Below, piece after piece: positions 53,063-62,980 of a stretch of DNA of 64,000 nt; the stretch's first letter is position 1, and every line of letters begins with the position of its first letter. A program made the position numbers and the translations under genes. The stretch covers positions 1-64,000 of the forward strand of contig JAGOSL010000005.1 in the NCBI GenBank assembly GCA_018062345.1. Reading direction: 5' to 3'. The notes below the pieces were generated by a model. The model made no database searches. It saw only the letters and a list, made by a program, of their open reading frames with translations, and was not told where the DNA came from. The DNA is from Pseudomonadota bacterium (GTDB lineage Bacteria; Pseudomonadota; Alphaproteobacteria; Paracaedibacterales; CAITNM01).

Positions 53063-53140
53063 TTTTGATTTTTGAAAGCTTTTCTCCAACTAGTATTCGG
53101 AAGAAATTAAGCATAAGATTAAAATGTACAATTAAGTGTA

Positions 53141-55093
53141 TTGAAAATGAATTCTTTTCAGCTAGGGTGTTTGTGTTTAGGCTCTCCCTTTATTGGGGCC
53201 ATTTTTGGATACATAAGGGTAGCTAATAATAAAAAATCTGGATATTGGGTTTGTGTAAGCTCAGTTTTTATTAGTTTTTTAGCAAGTATCTGTCTTTTTT
53301 ATCATATTGCAAACACTCAATTTCCAGAAGTTATTCACCTTTTTACATGGATAAAATCAGAAACTATTCGAGTGGATTGGGGATTCCTTTTTGATCCATT
53401 GAGTACATTAATGATGTTAATTGTTACATTTATTTCCTTGCTCGTTCACATATACTCGGTTGAGTATATGCGAGATGATCTCAATAAAATGAGTTTTTTC
53501 GGACACTTGAATTTCTTTACTTTTATGATGATATTTCTTGTGTCTGCGCCTAACATGTTGCAATTGTTTTGTGGATGGGAAGGTGTGGGGCTGGCTTCTT
53601 ATTTGCTGATTGGGTATTGGCATGAAAAAACCTCCGCGGCGACAGCCTCAGTTAAATCCTTTGTAATGAATAGGATTGGTGATGTTGGTATAGTATTATC
53701 CTTAGGGACAATTTTTACTTTTTTTCATACTCTCAACTTCGAACAGTTTTTTGCACTTTTACAGGATCCAGAATCTTTGCCCAGCACTCAGTGGCTAAAT
53801 GCTATTGGTTTGTTTTTACTGCTTGGTGCGATTGGTAAATCTGGTCAGTTTGGTCTGCATACATGGTTACCGGATGCAATGGAGGCACCGACTCCCGTGT
53901 CTGCGTTGCTACATGCTGCAACAATGGTTACAGCGGGAGTCTTCCTTATTATAAGGTTTAGCCCATTATTTGAGTTGGCGCTTTTCGCAAAACAAGCGAT
54001 GATGCTTGTTGGTGTGGTGACTGGATTATTTGCAGCTGCTATTGCTTTAACGCAAAACGATATAAAAAAAGTCATAGCTTACTCAACATGCAGTCAGCTA
54101 GGTATGATGTTTATAGCGTGTGCTGTGGGCGCATATTCGGTTGCTTTTTTTCATTTGTTTACTCACGCTTTTTTTAAGGCTCTAATGTTTCTTTGCGCTG
54201 GAAATGTTATCCATGCTATGTCGCAGGAGCAAAATATTACAAAGATGGGTGGATTAAAATCTTACTTGCCTTCTAGTTATTACGCGATGATGATTGGAGT
54301 ACTGGCATTAACAGGGTTCCCATTTTTTGCTGGCTATTATTCAAAAGATTTGATATTCGAATCAGTGTTTGTGTCAGGAATTTCCTTTGCGTACGAATAT
54401 TACGGATTGTGCTTGTTGTTATCGTTTCTGACGGGTTTATATGCATGGCGTCTTTTATTTCTTATCTTTCATGGAAATGTTAATGCAGACGATCATGTTA
54501 TTGCGCACATTCATAAAACAAAAAGAATCATGAAGTATCCAGTTGCTATTTTAGCTATTGGTTCTGTGATTATGGGCTATATTGGATTTGAATTAGTCAT
54601 TAATCAATCTCTTGGATTTTCGTGGAATAATAGTATTACTGTTAAAGCCAGTAATCATGTTGCTTTATTCGTGAAGATTTTGCCACCTCTTTTTTCATGT
54701 GCGGCTCTTTTTGTTTGCTATTATTTATATATCAACAAACCACTAATTTTAGTGCTAATTGCTCAAAAATTTCCGCGAATTCGCCGGACTTTAATCCACG
54801 CATTATATATTGATGATCTCTATACCAAAAAAATTGTTATCCCTTTGACAAAATTTGGGAATTTCCTTTATAGGTCCGGGGATCATAAATTCATTGATCG
54901 CTTTGGGCCTGATGGGGCTGCTAAAATGTTCTGTAAATTAGGGGAGTATATGGAAAAACTCCAGACAGGATACTTATTCCATTATGGTCTTTTTGTTGTC
55001 TTGGGAGCGGTTTTGATATTTGGGGCGTACCTTTTAATGCAAAGTTTTCCTCAATTAGCAAGAACATTATTATTCGCGACGGGGCGTTTGTGA
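53141..55093 (+). CDS. nuoL: NADH-quinone oxidoreductase subunit L
   Basis: The largest antiporter-like membrane subunit of complex I, 650 residues. The Mrp-antiporter pattern is clear: LFCGWEGVGLASYLLIG, SVKSFVMNRIGDVG, HTWLPDAMEAPTPVSALLHAATMVTAGVFL, AYSTCSQLGMMF and HAFFKALMFLCAGN. A long C-terminal helical arm follows. The start is probably TTG (or the ATG two codons on). nuoL, nuoM and nuoN follow each other with overlapping ends, but nuoA to nuoK are not adjacent: the gene before is the WecA-like transferase. Confidence 0.95.
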   Translation: MKMNSFQLGCLCLGSPFIGAIFGYIRVANNKKSGYWVCVSSVFISFLASICLFYHIANTQFPEVIHLFTWIKSETIRVDWGFLFDPLSTLMMLIVTFISLLVHIYSVEYMRDDLNKMSFFGHLNFFTFMMIFLVSAPNMLQLFCGWEGVGLASYLLIGYWHEKTSAATASVKSFVMNRIGDVGIVLSLGTIFTFFHTLNFEQFFALLQDPESLPSTQWLNAIGLFLLLGAIGKSGQFGLHTWLPDAMEAPTPVSALLHAATMVTAGVFLIIRFSPLFELALFAKQAMMLVGVVTGLFAAAIALTQNDIKKVIAYSTCSQLGMMFIACAVGAYSVAFFHLFTHAFFKALMFLCAGNVIHAMSQEQNITKMGGLKSYLPSSYYAMMIGVLALTGFPFFAGYYSKDLIFESVFVSGISFAYEYYGLCLLLSFLTGLYAWRLLFLIFHGNVNADDHVIAHIHKTKRIMKYPVAILAIGSVIMGYIGFELVINQSLGFSWNNSITVKASNHVALFVKILPPLFSCAALFVCYYLYINKPLILVLIAQKFPRIRRTLIHALYIDDLYTKKIVIPLTKFGNFLYRSGDHKFIDRFGPDGAAKMFCKLGEYMEKLQTGYLFHYGLFVVLGAVLIFGAYLLMQSFPQLARTLLFATGRL

Positions 55094-56631
55094 AAATACC
55101 AATTTTATCACTAATGATATTGTTGCCACTTTTGGCTGGATTTATTTGTGCCTTGGTTCGCAAAGAAAACAGCGAAAATGCTAAAAGGATAGCTGCCTTT
55201 TCTAGTAGTATAAATTCAGTTTTAGCAGTTGGGTTGTGGTTATATTTTGATGTTTATAATCCTGGATTTCAATTTAGTGAAAAATATCTTTGGATAAAAA
55301 GCGCCGGTATAGATTTTGAATTAGGTATAGATGGCATTTCTCTATTTTTTGTTATTTTATCAATTTGGCTTTCAACGCTTATGATTTTTGGCACGTGGTA
55401 TTCTATAAAAGAGCGACTGCGTGAATACGCAATATCTTGTTTGGTACTGCAAGCGTTTATGATTGGTAGTTTTGCAGCGACCAATTTATTTGTCTTCTAT
55501 ATTTTTTTTGAGGGCGTCCTTATCCCTATGTTTTTGATCATAGGTGTTTGGGGTGGTGAGAATAGAGTTTATGCGACGCTAAAATTTTTCCTCTATACGT
55601 TATTTGGTTCTGTATTTATGCTTTTAGCTATCCTGAAACTTTATACGGAAGCTCAGACATTAAGCTTCATAAATTTGCAAGACTTTTACATAAGTAGGCA
55701 TTTGCAGATACTACTATTTTTGGGTTTTTCTATTTCCTTTGCAATTAAAATTCCGATGTGGCCTTTTCATACGTGGCTGCCAGATGCACATGTGGAAGCG
55801 CCAGCAGGCGGGTCAGTAATTCTTGCTGGTATCCTATTGAAAATGGGAGGTTATGGTTTTATACGTTTTTGCCCGATGCTTTTCCCTGATGCAAGCCATT
55901 TGTTTGCGCCATACATTTCTGTATTAAGTGTTGTAGCTATATTATGGGCTTCATTAATCGCGTTTTCTCAAGCAGATATTAAAAAATTGATCGCGTATTC
56001 ATCAATTGCGCATATGGGGATTGTAACGCTTGGGATTTTTTCTTTCAAAATGAATGCATTAATTGGTTCTGTTATACAGATGATCAGCCATGGCCTCGTT
56101 TCTTCCGCCCTTTTTTTTGGGGTGGGTATGCTATATGATCGGTTTCACACGCGTGATCTAAGTCATTTTGGCGGATTATTAAAGATAATGCCTGGATTTA
56201 GTGGTATGTTTATACTTTTTTCTTTTGCGTCTATTGGGCTGCCTTTTACTTCAGGATTCGTTGGTGAAATTCTAATTCTTATTGATAGTTTTTCAGTCAG
56301 GCCTGCTATTACGGCAATTGCTTGCTTAGGGATGATTTTAAGTACTGCATATATGCTAAACCTTGTAAACAAAGTATTTTGTGGGAAACTTTCTGCTAAA
56401 TTAGGCCTTGATTCTAGATTGGATAATAATGATTACGCTTTGCACTTAGGCTTAAAGCCTTTTGAAAAATATGTATTATACATTTTAGCTATAGCTATCG
56501 TTCTGCTTGGAGTCTACACAAAACCTATCATGCAACCGATTCGCAGAACTATGCGGCAATATTACACAGATTCCTCCAAAAAAAGTCCTATACAAATTGA
56601 TCATAAAAGCAGGTTAAAGCATGCTAAGTAA
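55090..56631 (+). CDS. nuoM: NADH-quinone oxidoreductase subunit M
   Basis: The second antiporter-like proton-pumping subunit of complex I, 513 residues, starting with GTG that overlaps the nuoL stop. FFEGVLIPMFLIIGVWGGENR, KIPMWPFHTWLPDAHVEAPAGGSVILAG, AYSSIAHMGIVTLGIF and MISHGLVSSALFF mark the subunit. About fourteen hydrophobic segments are spread along it. Confidence 0.95.
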   Translation: MKIPILSLMILLPLLAGFICALVRKENSENAKRIAAFSSSINSVLAVGLWLYFDVYNPGFQFSEKYLWIKSAGIDFELGIDGISLFFVILSIWLSTLMIFGTWYSIKERLREYAISCLVLQAFMIGSFAATNLFVFYIFFEGVLIPMFLIIGVWGGENRVYATLKFFLYTLFGSVFMLLAILKLYTEAQTLSFINLQDFYISRHLQILLFLGFSISFAIKIPMWPFHTWLPDAHVEAPAGGSVILAGILLKMGGYGFIRFCPMLFPDASHLFAPYISVLSVVAILWASLIAFSQADIKKLIAYSSIAHMGIVTLGIFSFKMNALIGSVIQMISHGLVSSALFFGVGMLYDRFHTRDLSHFGGLLKIMPGFSGMFILFSFASIGLPFTSGFVGEILILIDSFSVRPAITAIACLGMILSTAYMLNLVNKVFCGKLSAKLGLDSRLDNNDYALHLGLKPFEKYVLYILAIAIVLLGVYTKPIMQPIRRTMRQYYTDSSKKSPIQIDHKSRLKHAK

Positions 56632-58084
56632 TATTTTAAAATCCGTGCCTGCAATCCCTGAATTTATTTTATCCATAAGTGCGCTTATATCTTTGATGAT
56701 TGGAACATTCAGAAGAAGGAAAATTGAACGTCTTACTATCGGTACCATTATTCTTGGTTTGATTTTTCTTTGCATATTGCTGATGCTTTCAGACAAATCT
56801 GAACAATTTTTTTGGAATAGTCTTTTTATTCATAAATCATTTTCGGTTTGTTCGAAAATTATTTTATATGGCGTGTCTGCAATTGCTCTTTTTAGCTTAT
56901 TTTCATTCCTAGGTGAGTATAAGATCAAACAATTTGAATGGCTTATCATAGCAACATTCTCAGTAATAGGTGGATCTGTAGCTCTTTCTTCGAACCATTT
57001 TCTGACTTTGTTTATTGGTTTGGAGATGAGCAATTTGAGTCAATATATGCTTGTAGCTGCGGATAGAGGAAGCCCTCAAAGTAGCGAAGCAGCTGTTAAG
57101 TTTTTTACAATTGGTGCAATCGGGACCGGATTTATGCTTTTTGGAATGAGCATGATTTATGGTTTTACTGGCACTAATTTCTTTAACGCGCTTTATTATT
57201 TTTTCGAAACATATGTAAATAATTTTGAACATGCTGGTGCAATTGTTGGGATGTTTTTTGTGTTGATGGGGTTGTGTTTTAAACTTCCAGTAGCGCCTTT
57301 CCACACATGGATTCCAGATGTGTATCAAGTGGCGCCACTTCCCGTTGTTTTATTTATTGCTTCTGTTCCAAAAATTATAACCGTATTTAGCTTGCTCCAT
57401 CTTTTAACTTATCCTTTTCATGGCATTTTTACATACTGGAGGTATTTATTTGTTGGGCTTTCAGTCTTATCAATGATTTGGGGGGCATTGGCAGCGCTTC
57501 GTCAGAAAAATTTGAGAAGAATGTTAGCTTACAGCTCGGTAGGTGATATGGGGTTTCTTTTGATGGGGCCTGCAATGGGTGGTGAGTTTGGTTTGAGTTC
57601 TGCAATTATTTATGTGATTTTTTATACATTAAATATGCTGGGAGTACTTTTATTGCTTATTGTATTTGAAAGAAATTTCAGACCTATAAATGATATTCAA
57701 GATCTTAGCGGCATTATGCGTAATATGCCGATGTTTGGCAGCATATTTTGTCTTTTTATACTATCTTTTGCTGGTGTGCCTCCTTTGCCGGGATTTTTTG
57801 CCAAAATTTACGTATTAGAAAGCGTCATAACAAGATCAGCATATTTTGTGGGGATAATTGCTGTATTGTTAACGGTTTTAAGAGCAGCCTATTACTTAAA
57901 TGTTTTAAGATTTTTTGTATTGAACCAGTCTGTTTTAAAAATGAATACAGTCAACTCAGTTAGAAAGTACATTACAAAAATTTTAATAGTATTAATTTTT
58001 GCTATTCTATCTGCAATGGTTATTTTTCCTTTTAAGGTTTTAGAGCTTGCGCAATCCATGGCGGCTTCTATTTTATTCCAATAG
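56621..58084 (+). CDS. nuoN: NADH-quinone oxidoreductase subunit N
   Basis: The third antiporter-like subunit of complex I, 487 residues, overlapping the end of nuoM by eleven bases. FIGLEMSNLSQYMLVA, FKLPVAPFHTWIPDVYQVAPLPVVLFIASVPK, LAYSSVGDMGFLLMG and FAGVPPLPGFFAK are typical. The stop runs into the convergent lpxK end. No birA or other gene commonly found after nuoN follows. Confidence 0.95.
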   Translation: MLSNILKSVPAIPEFILSISALISLMIGTFRRRKIERLTIGTIILGLIFLCILLMLSDKSEQFFWNSLFIHKSFSVCSKIILYGVSAIALFSLFSFLGEYKIKQFEWLIIATFSVIGGSVALSSNHFLTLFIGLEMSNLSQYMLVAADRGSPQSSEAAVKFFTIGAIGTGFMLFGMSMIYGFTGTNFFNALYYFFETYVNNFEHAGAIVGMFFVLMGLCFKLPVAPFHTWIPDVYQVAPLPVVLFIASVPKIITVFSLLHLLTYPFHGIFTYWRYLFVGLSVLSMIWGALAALRQKNLRRMLAYSSVGDMGFLLMGPAMGGEFGLSSAIIYVIFYTLNMLGVLLLLIVFERNFRPINDIQDLSGIMRNMPMFGSIFCLFILSFAGVPPLPGFFAKIYVLESVITRSAYFVGIIAVLLTVLRAAYYLNVLRFFVLNQSVLKMNTVNSVRKYITKILIVLIFAILSAMVIFPFKVLELAQSMAASILFQ

Positions 58085-59044
58085 GCTTGAAGGCTTTTGT
58101 ATTTTTGATGCGATTAGTGAGTGAAGTATTTCGGGTTCTTCAAATTTCAAATTAATATTAAAGACAGAAATTTTCTTCTTAAAGCGTTCTGGAATTCTTA
58201 GGAAATCTTTGGCGGTTGTTATTAATTCAATCTTTCTGCGAGCGGCCATTTTTAATAATCGTTCCATCTCAGGAATTGTGTAAGGGTGATGATCAGGAAA
58301 TGGGATGAAGCGCTTTACGTCGAATCCATAATCTTGAAGAGAACGATTAAATTTTTCAGGATATCCAAGCCCAGCAAAAGCAATCACAGCTCTTGGGTGT
58401 ACTTTTTCGGTGGCCGTCATGTAAGCGCGTGTTGCATGTGGAATGCCTTTTGGAAGAGCTTCTTTACCTATGGCAATAGTTAGGTTTGTTTTTTTTACGC
58501 CTCGTGACGGGGATTCACGCAATGGTCCAGCCGGAAAAACTAGACCATTCCCAAAACCTTGCAAAGTATCCACAACTAATAAGCTTATATCTTTATGTAA
58601 GCTATAATTTTGTAAGCCGTCATCCATAATAATTATAGTTGCTCCATGGCTGATAGCTAGCTTTGCTGATAAGACGCGGTCATGCCCTGCCCAGGTGGGG
58701 GCTTTTTCTGCTAGTAATAAGGCTTCATCACCTACTTGAAGGTAATTGTGTTTTTGAGTCTCTACTCGGATAGAATCTTTAATTACGGCTCCATAGCCCC
58801 TGCTTAAAACATGGGGTACGTGGTTCATATGTTTCAATATATCAATCAAAGCTAAAACAGTAGGAGTTTTCCCCGCTCCTCCCATAACAAGGTTGCCAAC
58901 ACAAATCACAGGCACGGAAACCTTTTGTGTCTTTACACGCTTTTCGTGCCATAAGCCTATATATTCATATGCCCATGCAATAGGCTGAAGGGCGCGGCTT
59001 AGCAAATTTTTTTGTTGCCAAAATTTTGGAGCTAGAAAAAACAT
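58073..59044 (-). CDS. lpxK: Tetraacyldisaccharide 4'-kinase
   Basis: It phosphorylates the 4' position of the lipid A disaccharide. A 323-residue protein with an N-terminal membrane-binding segment, Walker A VMGGAGKTPTV, the DDGLQN motif and RESPSRG, matching LpxK. It shows the cell makes lipid A. Its start lies eight bases after the ccmB stop, so typA, ccmB and lpxK probably form one transcript. Confidence 0.93.
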   Translation of the reverse strand: MFFLAPKFWQQKNLLSRALQPIAWAYEYIGLWHEKRVKTQKVSVPVICVGNLVMGGAGKTPTVLALIDILKHMNHVPHVLSRGYGAVIKDSIRVETQKHNYLQVGDEALLLAEKAPTWAGHDRVLSAKLAISHGATIIIMDDGLQNYSLHKDISLLVVDTLQGFGNGLVFPAGPLRESPSRGVKKTNLTIAIGKEALPKGIPHATRAYMTATEKVHPRAVIAFAGLGYPEKFNRSLQDYGFDVKRFIPFPDHHPYTIPEMERLLKMAARRKIELITTAKDFLRIPERFKKKISVFNINLKFEEPEILHSLIASKIQKPSSLLE

Positions 59045-59052
59045 TTTTACAC

Positions 59053-59628
59053 TTAGCTTTTTTGAAAAATTAGTAAAATATAAACGGCACTCAGTAATAT
59101 TATATCACAACCTAATAAAATTAGCAGAGAATTTCCGTTCATGGTCTGCAAAAAATTTACTAAAAAAATGAAGGGGGCAATAAGCAAAGGAAGCCAACCC
59201 AATAGTAATTTAAAAGGATTTGAATTATGGGCAATAGTTATAATACAGGTAACACAAATACTAAGTGTCATCCATTGGGAAAGCACGATAAAAGCTTTGT
59301 TGGGTTCGATGCCAAGCATAATAAGCATCACGGTCATAGGTAGAAGTGTTCCAAAAAATACGCTAATAGATTTTGCAAAAGAATAAGTTGCTAAATGGAG
59401 ACCGTTGTAGAGACAATGGTCAAAAAAACCATCTAATCGGTCTTCAACGTGAGAGGAAAACTGCTGATAAACCGTTATAATTGCTCCTATCAACATTATT
59501 GTTGTTAGGTTAAGCTCTATTCCTAAAATTTTGTGGACAATTATAATCCATAAAAAGAGGAGGGGCGCTTGTAAAATAAGTTGGCGATGGGCCAATATTG
59601 AAATTATACATGCGCCCCTAAATGTCAT
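59053..59628 (-). CDS. ccmB: Heme exporter membrane protein CcmB
   Basis: The membrane partner of CcmA in cytochrome c maturation. At 191 residues, with about six hydrophobic segments, DGFFDHCLYNGLHLATYSFAKS and GWLPLLIAPFIFLV match the family; it is shorter than the usual 220 residues. The ATG overlaps the typA stop (ATGA). It is 29 kb from ccmA, which breaks the usual ccmABC order. Confidence 0.75.
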   Translation of the reverse strand: MTFRGACIISILAHRQLILQAPLLFLWIIIVHKILGIELNLTTIMLIGAIITVYQQFSSHVEDRLDGFFDHCLYNGLHLATYSFAKSISVFFGTLLPMTVMLIMLGIEPNKAFIVLSQWMTLSICVTCIITIAHNSNPFKLLLGWLPLLIAPFIFLVNFLQTMNGNSLLILLGCDIILLSAVYILLIFQKS

Positions 59629-61448
59629 GATTTGTTAAAGGATTTTTCAAACTTTTTTCGATCATTTGGGTCCAGAATGGCTTTTCTTATGCGAATGGAT
59701 TTTGGTGTTACTTCAACACGCTCATCTTCTTCAATATAGGTGATAGCCTGTTCTAGTGTCATTATCTTCGGAGGCGCCAAGCGAATAGCTTCATCTTTTC
59801 CGGAAGCGCGTACGTTGGTAAGTTGTTTTGCTCTTAGTGGATTAATTTCAAGATCGTTATCACGATTGTTTTCGCCAATGATCATGCCTTCATAAACTTT
59901 TGTGCCATGCTCTACGAACATAGTTCCACGATCCTCAAGCTTCCATAAAGCATAGGCAACTGCTTCTCCAGTGCCGTTTGAAATAAGTACTCCATTTGTA
60001 CGTCCTTCAATAACGCCTTTGAATGGAGCGTATCCATGGAACAAGCGATTCATTACGCCAGTGCCTCTGGTAATAGTCAGGAACTGTCCGTGAAAACCGA
60101 TAAGGCCACGAGAAGGTCCGTGAAAGACGATTCGGGTTTTGCCTCCGCCCGATGGGAACATGTCTTGCATTTCAGACTTGCGTAAGCTTAGGGCCTCAAC
60201 AACTGTGCCTACATATTCTTCATCAACGTCGATAACAATTTCCTCAATTGGTTCAAGTTTTTGTCCTGTGGTCTCGTCATTTTTGTATAAAACTCGAGGA
60301 CGGCTGATTGAAAGCTCAAAACCTTCTCGGCGCATTGTTTCGATTAGTACTCCAAGTTGAAGTTCTCCTCGCCCGGCCACTTCGTAAGCATCTCCATCAG
60401 TTGTTTGCGTAACACGAATAGCAACATTTCCTTCAGATTCGCGCATCAAGCGTTCACGAAGAACACGAGATGTAAGCTTGGTTCCTTCTTGGCCTGCAAG
60501 AGGTGAGTCATTGATTGAAAAAGTCATTGCCAAAGTTGGCGGATCAATTGGCTGAGTTTTTATAGGTTTTGTGACCTCAAGTGCGCAAATTGTATCTGCA
60601 ACAGTGCTTTTCTCGAGCCCAGCAATAGCGATGATGTCGCCTGCCTGCGCTTCATCTACAGCTATGCGCTCAAGCCCCCGAAAACTTAGTAATTTTGCAA
60701 TACGCCCTTGTTCAACTTGTTCGCCGGATTGATTAAGAACACGAATGGGAGTGTTGATTTTTATAATTCCTGTTTCGACACGTCCTGTAAGAATGCGCCC
60801 AAGATATGAATCATACTCTAATGTCGTGACAAGCATAGAAAATGGTCCCTCGGCTTTTTGGCTAGGAGCTGGCACATGCATTACGATTTTTTCAAACATA
60901 GGAATTAAATTTTCTTGTGGCTCTCCAAGCTCGTTTACAGCCCAACCATTTCTTCCTGAAGCGTAGAGTATTGGAAAATCTAGCTGTTCATCTGATGCAT
61001 CCATTGCTACAAACAAATCAAAGATCTCATTTAAAACTTCTTCAGGGCGAGCATCCTGCCTATCGATTTTGTTAATCACGACAATCGGACGTAGGCCTAA
61101 CTTTAAAGCCTTTCCAAGTACGAATTTTGTTTGAGGAAGAGGTCCTTCAGCAGCGTCCACCAAAATAACAACGCCATCAACCATGCTTAAAATGCGCTCT
61201 ACTTCACCGCCAAAGTCAGCATGTCCTGGGGTATCAACAATATTAATGCGATAATCATTCCAGGTTAAAGAAGTGCATTTTGCAAGAATTGTAATCCCGC
61301 GCTCGCGCTCGAGGTCATTACTATCCATGGCACGTTCTGCAACATGCTGATTAACGCGGAAGGTGCCGCTTTGTTTTAAGAGATTATCAACCAAGGTTGT
61401 TTTTCCGTGGTCAACGTGTGCAATGATGGCGATGTTACGAAGCTGCAT
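59625..61448 (-). CDS. typA: Translational GTPase TypA/BipA
   Basis: A ribosome-binding GTPase involved in late 50S assembly and stress adaptation. The 607-residue length is standard. GTPase motifs are [15 protein letters not shown] (G1), [11 protein letters not shown] (G2), [15 protein letters not shown] (G3) and VINKIDR (G4). The C-terminal EF-G-like domains and the TypA tail ([20 protein letters not shown]) follow. The gene leads the typA-ccmB-lpxK set; a TypA-to-heme-export coupling is unusual. Confidence 0.96.
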   Translation of the reverse strand: MQLRNIAIIAHVDHGKTTLVDNLLKQSGTFRVNQHVAERAMDSNDLERERGITILAKCTSLTWNDYRINIVDTPGHADFGGEVERILSMVDGVVILVDAAEGPLPQTKFVLGKALKLGLRPIVVINKIDRQDARPEEVLNEIFDLFVAMDASDEQLDFPILYASGRNGWAVNELGEPQENLIPMFEKIVMHVPAPSQKAEGPFSMLVTTLEYDSYLGRILTGRVETGIIKINTPIRVLNQSGEQVEQGRIAKLLSFRGLERIAVDEAQAGDIIAIAGLEKSTVADTICALEVTKPIKTQPIDPPTLAMTFSINDSPLAGQEGTKLTSRVLRERLMRESEGNVAIRVTQTTDGDAYEVAGRGELQLGVLIETMRREGFELSISRPRVLYKNDETTGQKLEPIEEIVIDVDEEYVGTVVEALSLRKSEMQDMFPSGGGKTRIVFHGPSRGLIGFHGQFLTITRGTGVMNRLFHGYAPFKGVIEGRTNGVLISNGTGEAVAYALWKLEDRGTMFVEHGTKVYEGMIIGENNRDNDLEINPLRAKQLTNVRASGKDEAIRLAPPKIMTLEQAITYIEEDERVEVTPKSIRIRKAILDPNDRKKFEKSFNKS

Positions 61449-61691
61449 TTCTTTATTTTTATTTGTTTCAAAGTCGAATTGTATATTCTTTAGAAAAGAA
61501 ATTCAAAGAAAAATTAAAAATGCACACAAGTAATTTGGGGTTAAGCATTTTTTAATAATGAGAGAGGGTTTTAAACGGGTGTTTGGAAATTTCTTTGGTT
61601 AAATTATTTAAGGCCTCCTACACAAATCTTTTGACAAAATTTCTATTTCATGGCATTTCCAAACTAAGTGAATTTTTTTATAAGGAAGAAA

Positions 61692-61985
61692 GTGGCTGAA
61701 TTATCTTGGGGAGTGAAGCGCACGTGCAACTCATGTGGTGCGCGTTTTTATGATCTTCGAAAATCTCCTATGGTTTGCCCAAAGTGTGGGGCTACATATG
61801 AAATTCATACAGCAACCCGTGGCAAGCGAGAGCGTGCTTCTGCAAAAGAGGTGGTTTTGCCGTTGGATGATTTTGATCTTGCATTGGTAGAAGGTGCTGA
61901 TTCAGCAGTTGCTGACCCCGCTTTATTGGAAGAAGAGGATGCTGAATTTAGTGAGATCCCTGCTGATTTAGATGAAGATATCTAG
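61692..61985 (+). CDS. TIGR02300 family protein (FYDLN acid)
   Basis: A 97-residue protein typical of alphaproteobacteria. I use GTG at 61692 after an AAGGAAG site; a GTG 24 bases upstream is in frame and adds a short unlike stretch. TCNSCGARFYDLRKSPMVCP with CxxC pairs, then KCGATYE, forms a zinc-ribbon-like start, and the rest is acidic (DEDI end). The function is not known. The preceding 240 bases after the divergent typA start hold no further gene; a TTGACA occurs near 61632 but I see no good -10 box. Confidence 0.85.
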   Translation: MAELSWGVKRTCNSCGARFYDLRKSPMVCPKCGATYEIHTATRGKRERASAKEVVLPLDDFDLALVEGADSAVADPALLEEEDAEFSEIPADLDEDI

Positions 61986-62002
61986 ATTTTGTAATCTCAT
62001 GT

Positions 62003-62752
62003 CTAATGGCCATACTCTACGTTAGTGAGAGTAAGGCCATTGGAGGGTGCCGTTACCCCTGCTCTTGTTCTGTCTTTCGCATCACGAATTTGAAGAAAAT
62101 CATCTATACTTATGGCTCCTCTGCCTACAGCTTTTATAGTGCCTACCATGATTCGAACCTGGTGATGTAAGAATGATGGGGCGCTTATATTAATAAAAAT
62201 ATAGTCCCCTTGTTGCTCAATGCTGAACAGAGAAATAGTTTTAATAGGGCTTTTGCTTTGGCATTTACTGTCTCGAAAAGAAGAAAAATCGAATGAACCC
62301 ACAAGTTTTTGTGCTGCTTCGTTCATGAGTTTTGCGTCTAAGGGTTTTTCAATATGCCAAACTTTCGTATTGCAAGCAGCTGGAGCGACTCTATTGAGAA
62401 TTCTATATTGATAAGAACGAGAAATAGCATCGTATCTTGCATGGAAATGATGATCGACTTCCTCACAAGCAACAACACTAATTCCTTTTTGAACTAAAAA
62501 GTGGTTAAGTGCCACTTGCAATCGGTAAGGGCTATGAGGATAGCTCAAATCAGCATGTGCAACCTGTCCGGTGGCATGAACTCCCGTATCAGTTCTGCCT
62601 GCGCCATACACTATAACAGAATGTTTCGCAAAAGCAGTTAGTTGCTCTTCTAGTGTTTGCTGTACAGTGGGCTGAGCTAACTGCCGTTGCCAACCGAAAA
62701 ATCGGGAGCCATCATATTCGAGGATAAATTTGTATCGTTTCAAAATACTCAA
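62003..62752 (-). CDS. truA: tRNA pseudouridine(38-40) synthase
   Basis: It makes pseudouridine at positions 38 to 40 of tRNA anticodon stems. A 249-residue protein with the catalytic aspartate in GAGRTDTGVHATGQVAH, an EYDGSRFFGWQRQ start, FHARYDAISRSYQY and FLHHQVRIMVGTI. It probably begins with TTG at 62752. It converges on the TIGR02300 gene. It lies just downstream of the tRNA-Lys gene in the same direction. Confidence 0.94.
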   Translation of the reverse strand: MSILKRYKFILEYDGSRFFGWQRQLAQPTVQQTLEEQLTAFAKHSVIVYGAGRTDTGVHATGQVAHADLSYPHSPYRLQVALNHFLVQKGISVVACEEVDHHFHARYDAISRSYQYRILNRVAPAACNTKVWHIEKPLDAKLMNEAAQKLVGSFDFSSFRDSKCQSKSPIKTISLFSIEQQGDYIFINISAPSFLHHQVRIMVGTIKAVGRGAISIDDFLQIRDAKDRTRAGVTAPSNGLTLTNVEYGH

Positions 62753-62762
62753 AAGTCTTAAG

Positions 62763-62838
62763 TGGTGGGCCCTGAAGGATTCGAACCTTCGACCCCCTGA
62801 TTAAAAGTCAGATGCTCTACCAACTGAGCTAAGGGCCC
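62763..62838 (-). tRNA. tRNA-Lys (anticodon TTT)
   Basis: The minus strand folds as a complete tRNA: acceptor GGGCCCT with AGGGCCC, D arm with AGCTCAGTTGGTAGAGC, anticodon loop CTTTTAA giving TTT for lysine, and T arm with GGTTCGAATCC. The CCA end is encoded. It is 76 bases long including CCA. Confidence 0.95.
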
Positions 62839-62855
62839 GAGACTTGCTTTATATG

Positions 62856-62884
62856 TTTATAATGAATTAGCGGTTGAAGGTCAA
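62856..62884 (-). promoter_or_regulatory. Sigma-70-like promoter of tRNA-Lys
   Basis: On the minus strand TTGACC (62879-62884) and TATAAA (62856-62861) are separated by exactly 17 bases, about 18 bases before the tRNA 5' end. This is close to the consensus for the main sigma factor and in the right place. Confidence 0.7.
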
Positions 62885-62980
62885 CCTTTTTTCTGGCATG
62901 AAGGAAGTATGGTCTTTTAAGGAATTGTTAAACTTCCTTAAGTTACAGTTGAATGCATGACATAAGAGAAAAACATACGA

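Noticed and set aside
56960-57328. A 122-codon minus-strand frame opposite nuoN.
   Set aside because: It is antisense to a conserved complex I gene and has no domain or leader.
61449-61691. A promoter built on TTGACA near 61632 for the TIGR02300 gene.
   Set aside because: No acceptable -10 box is present 16-18 bases downstream.
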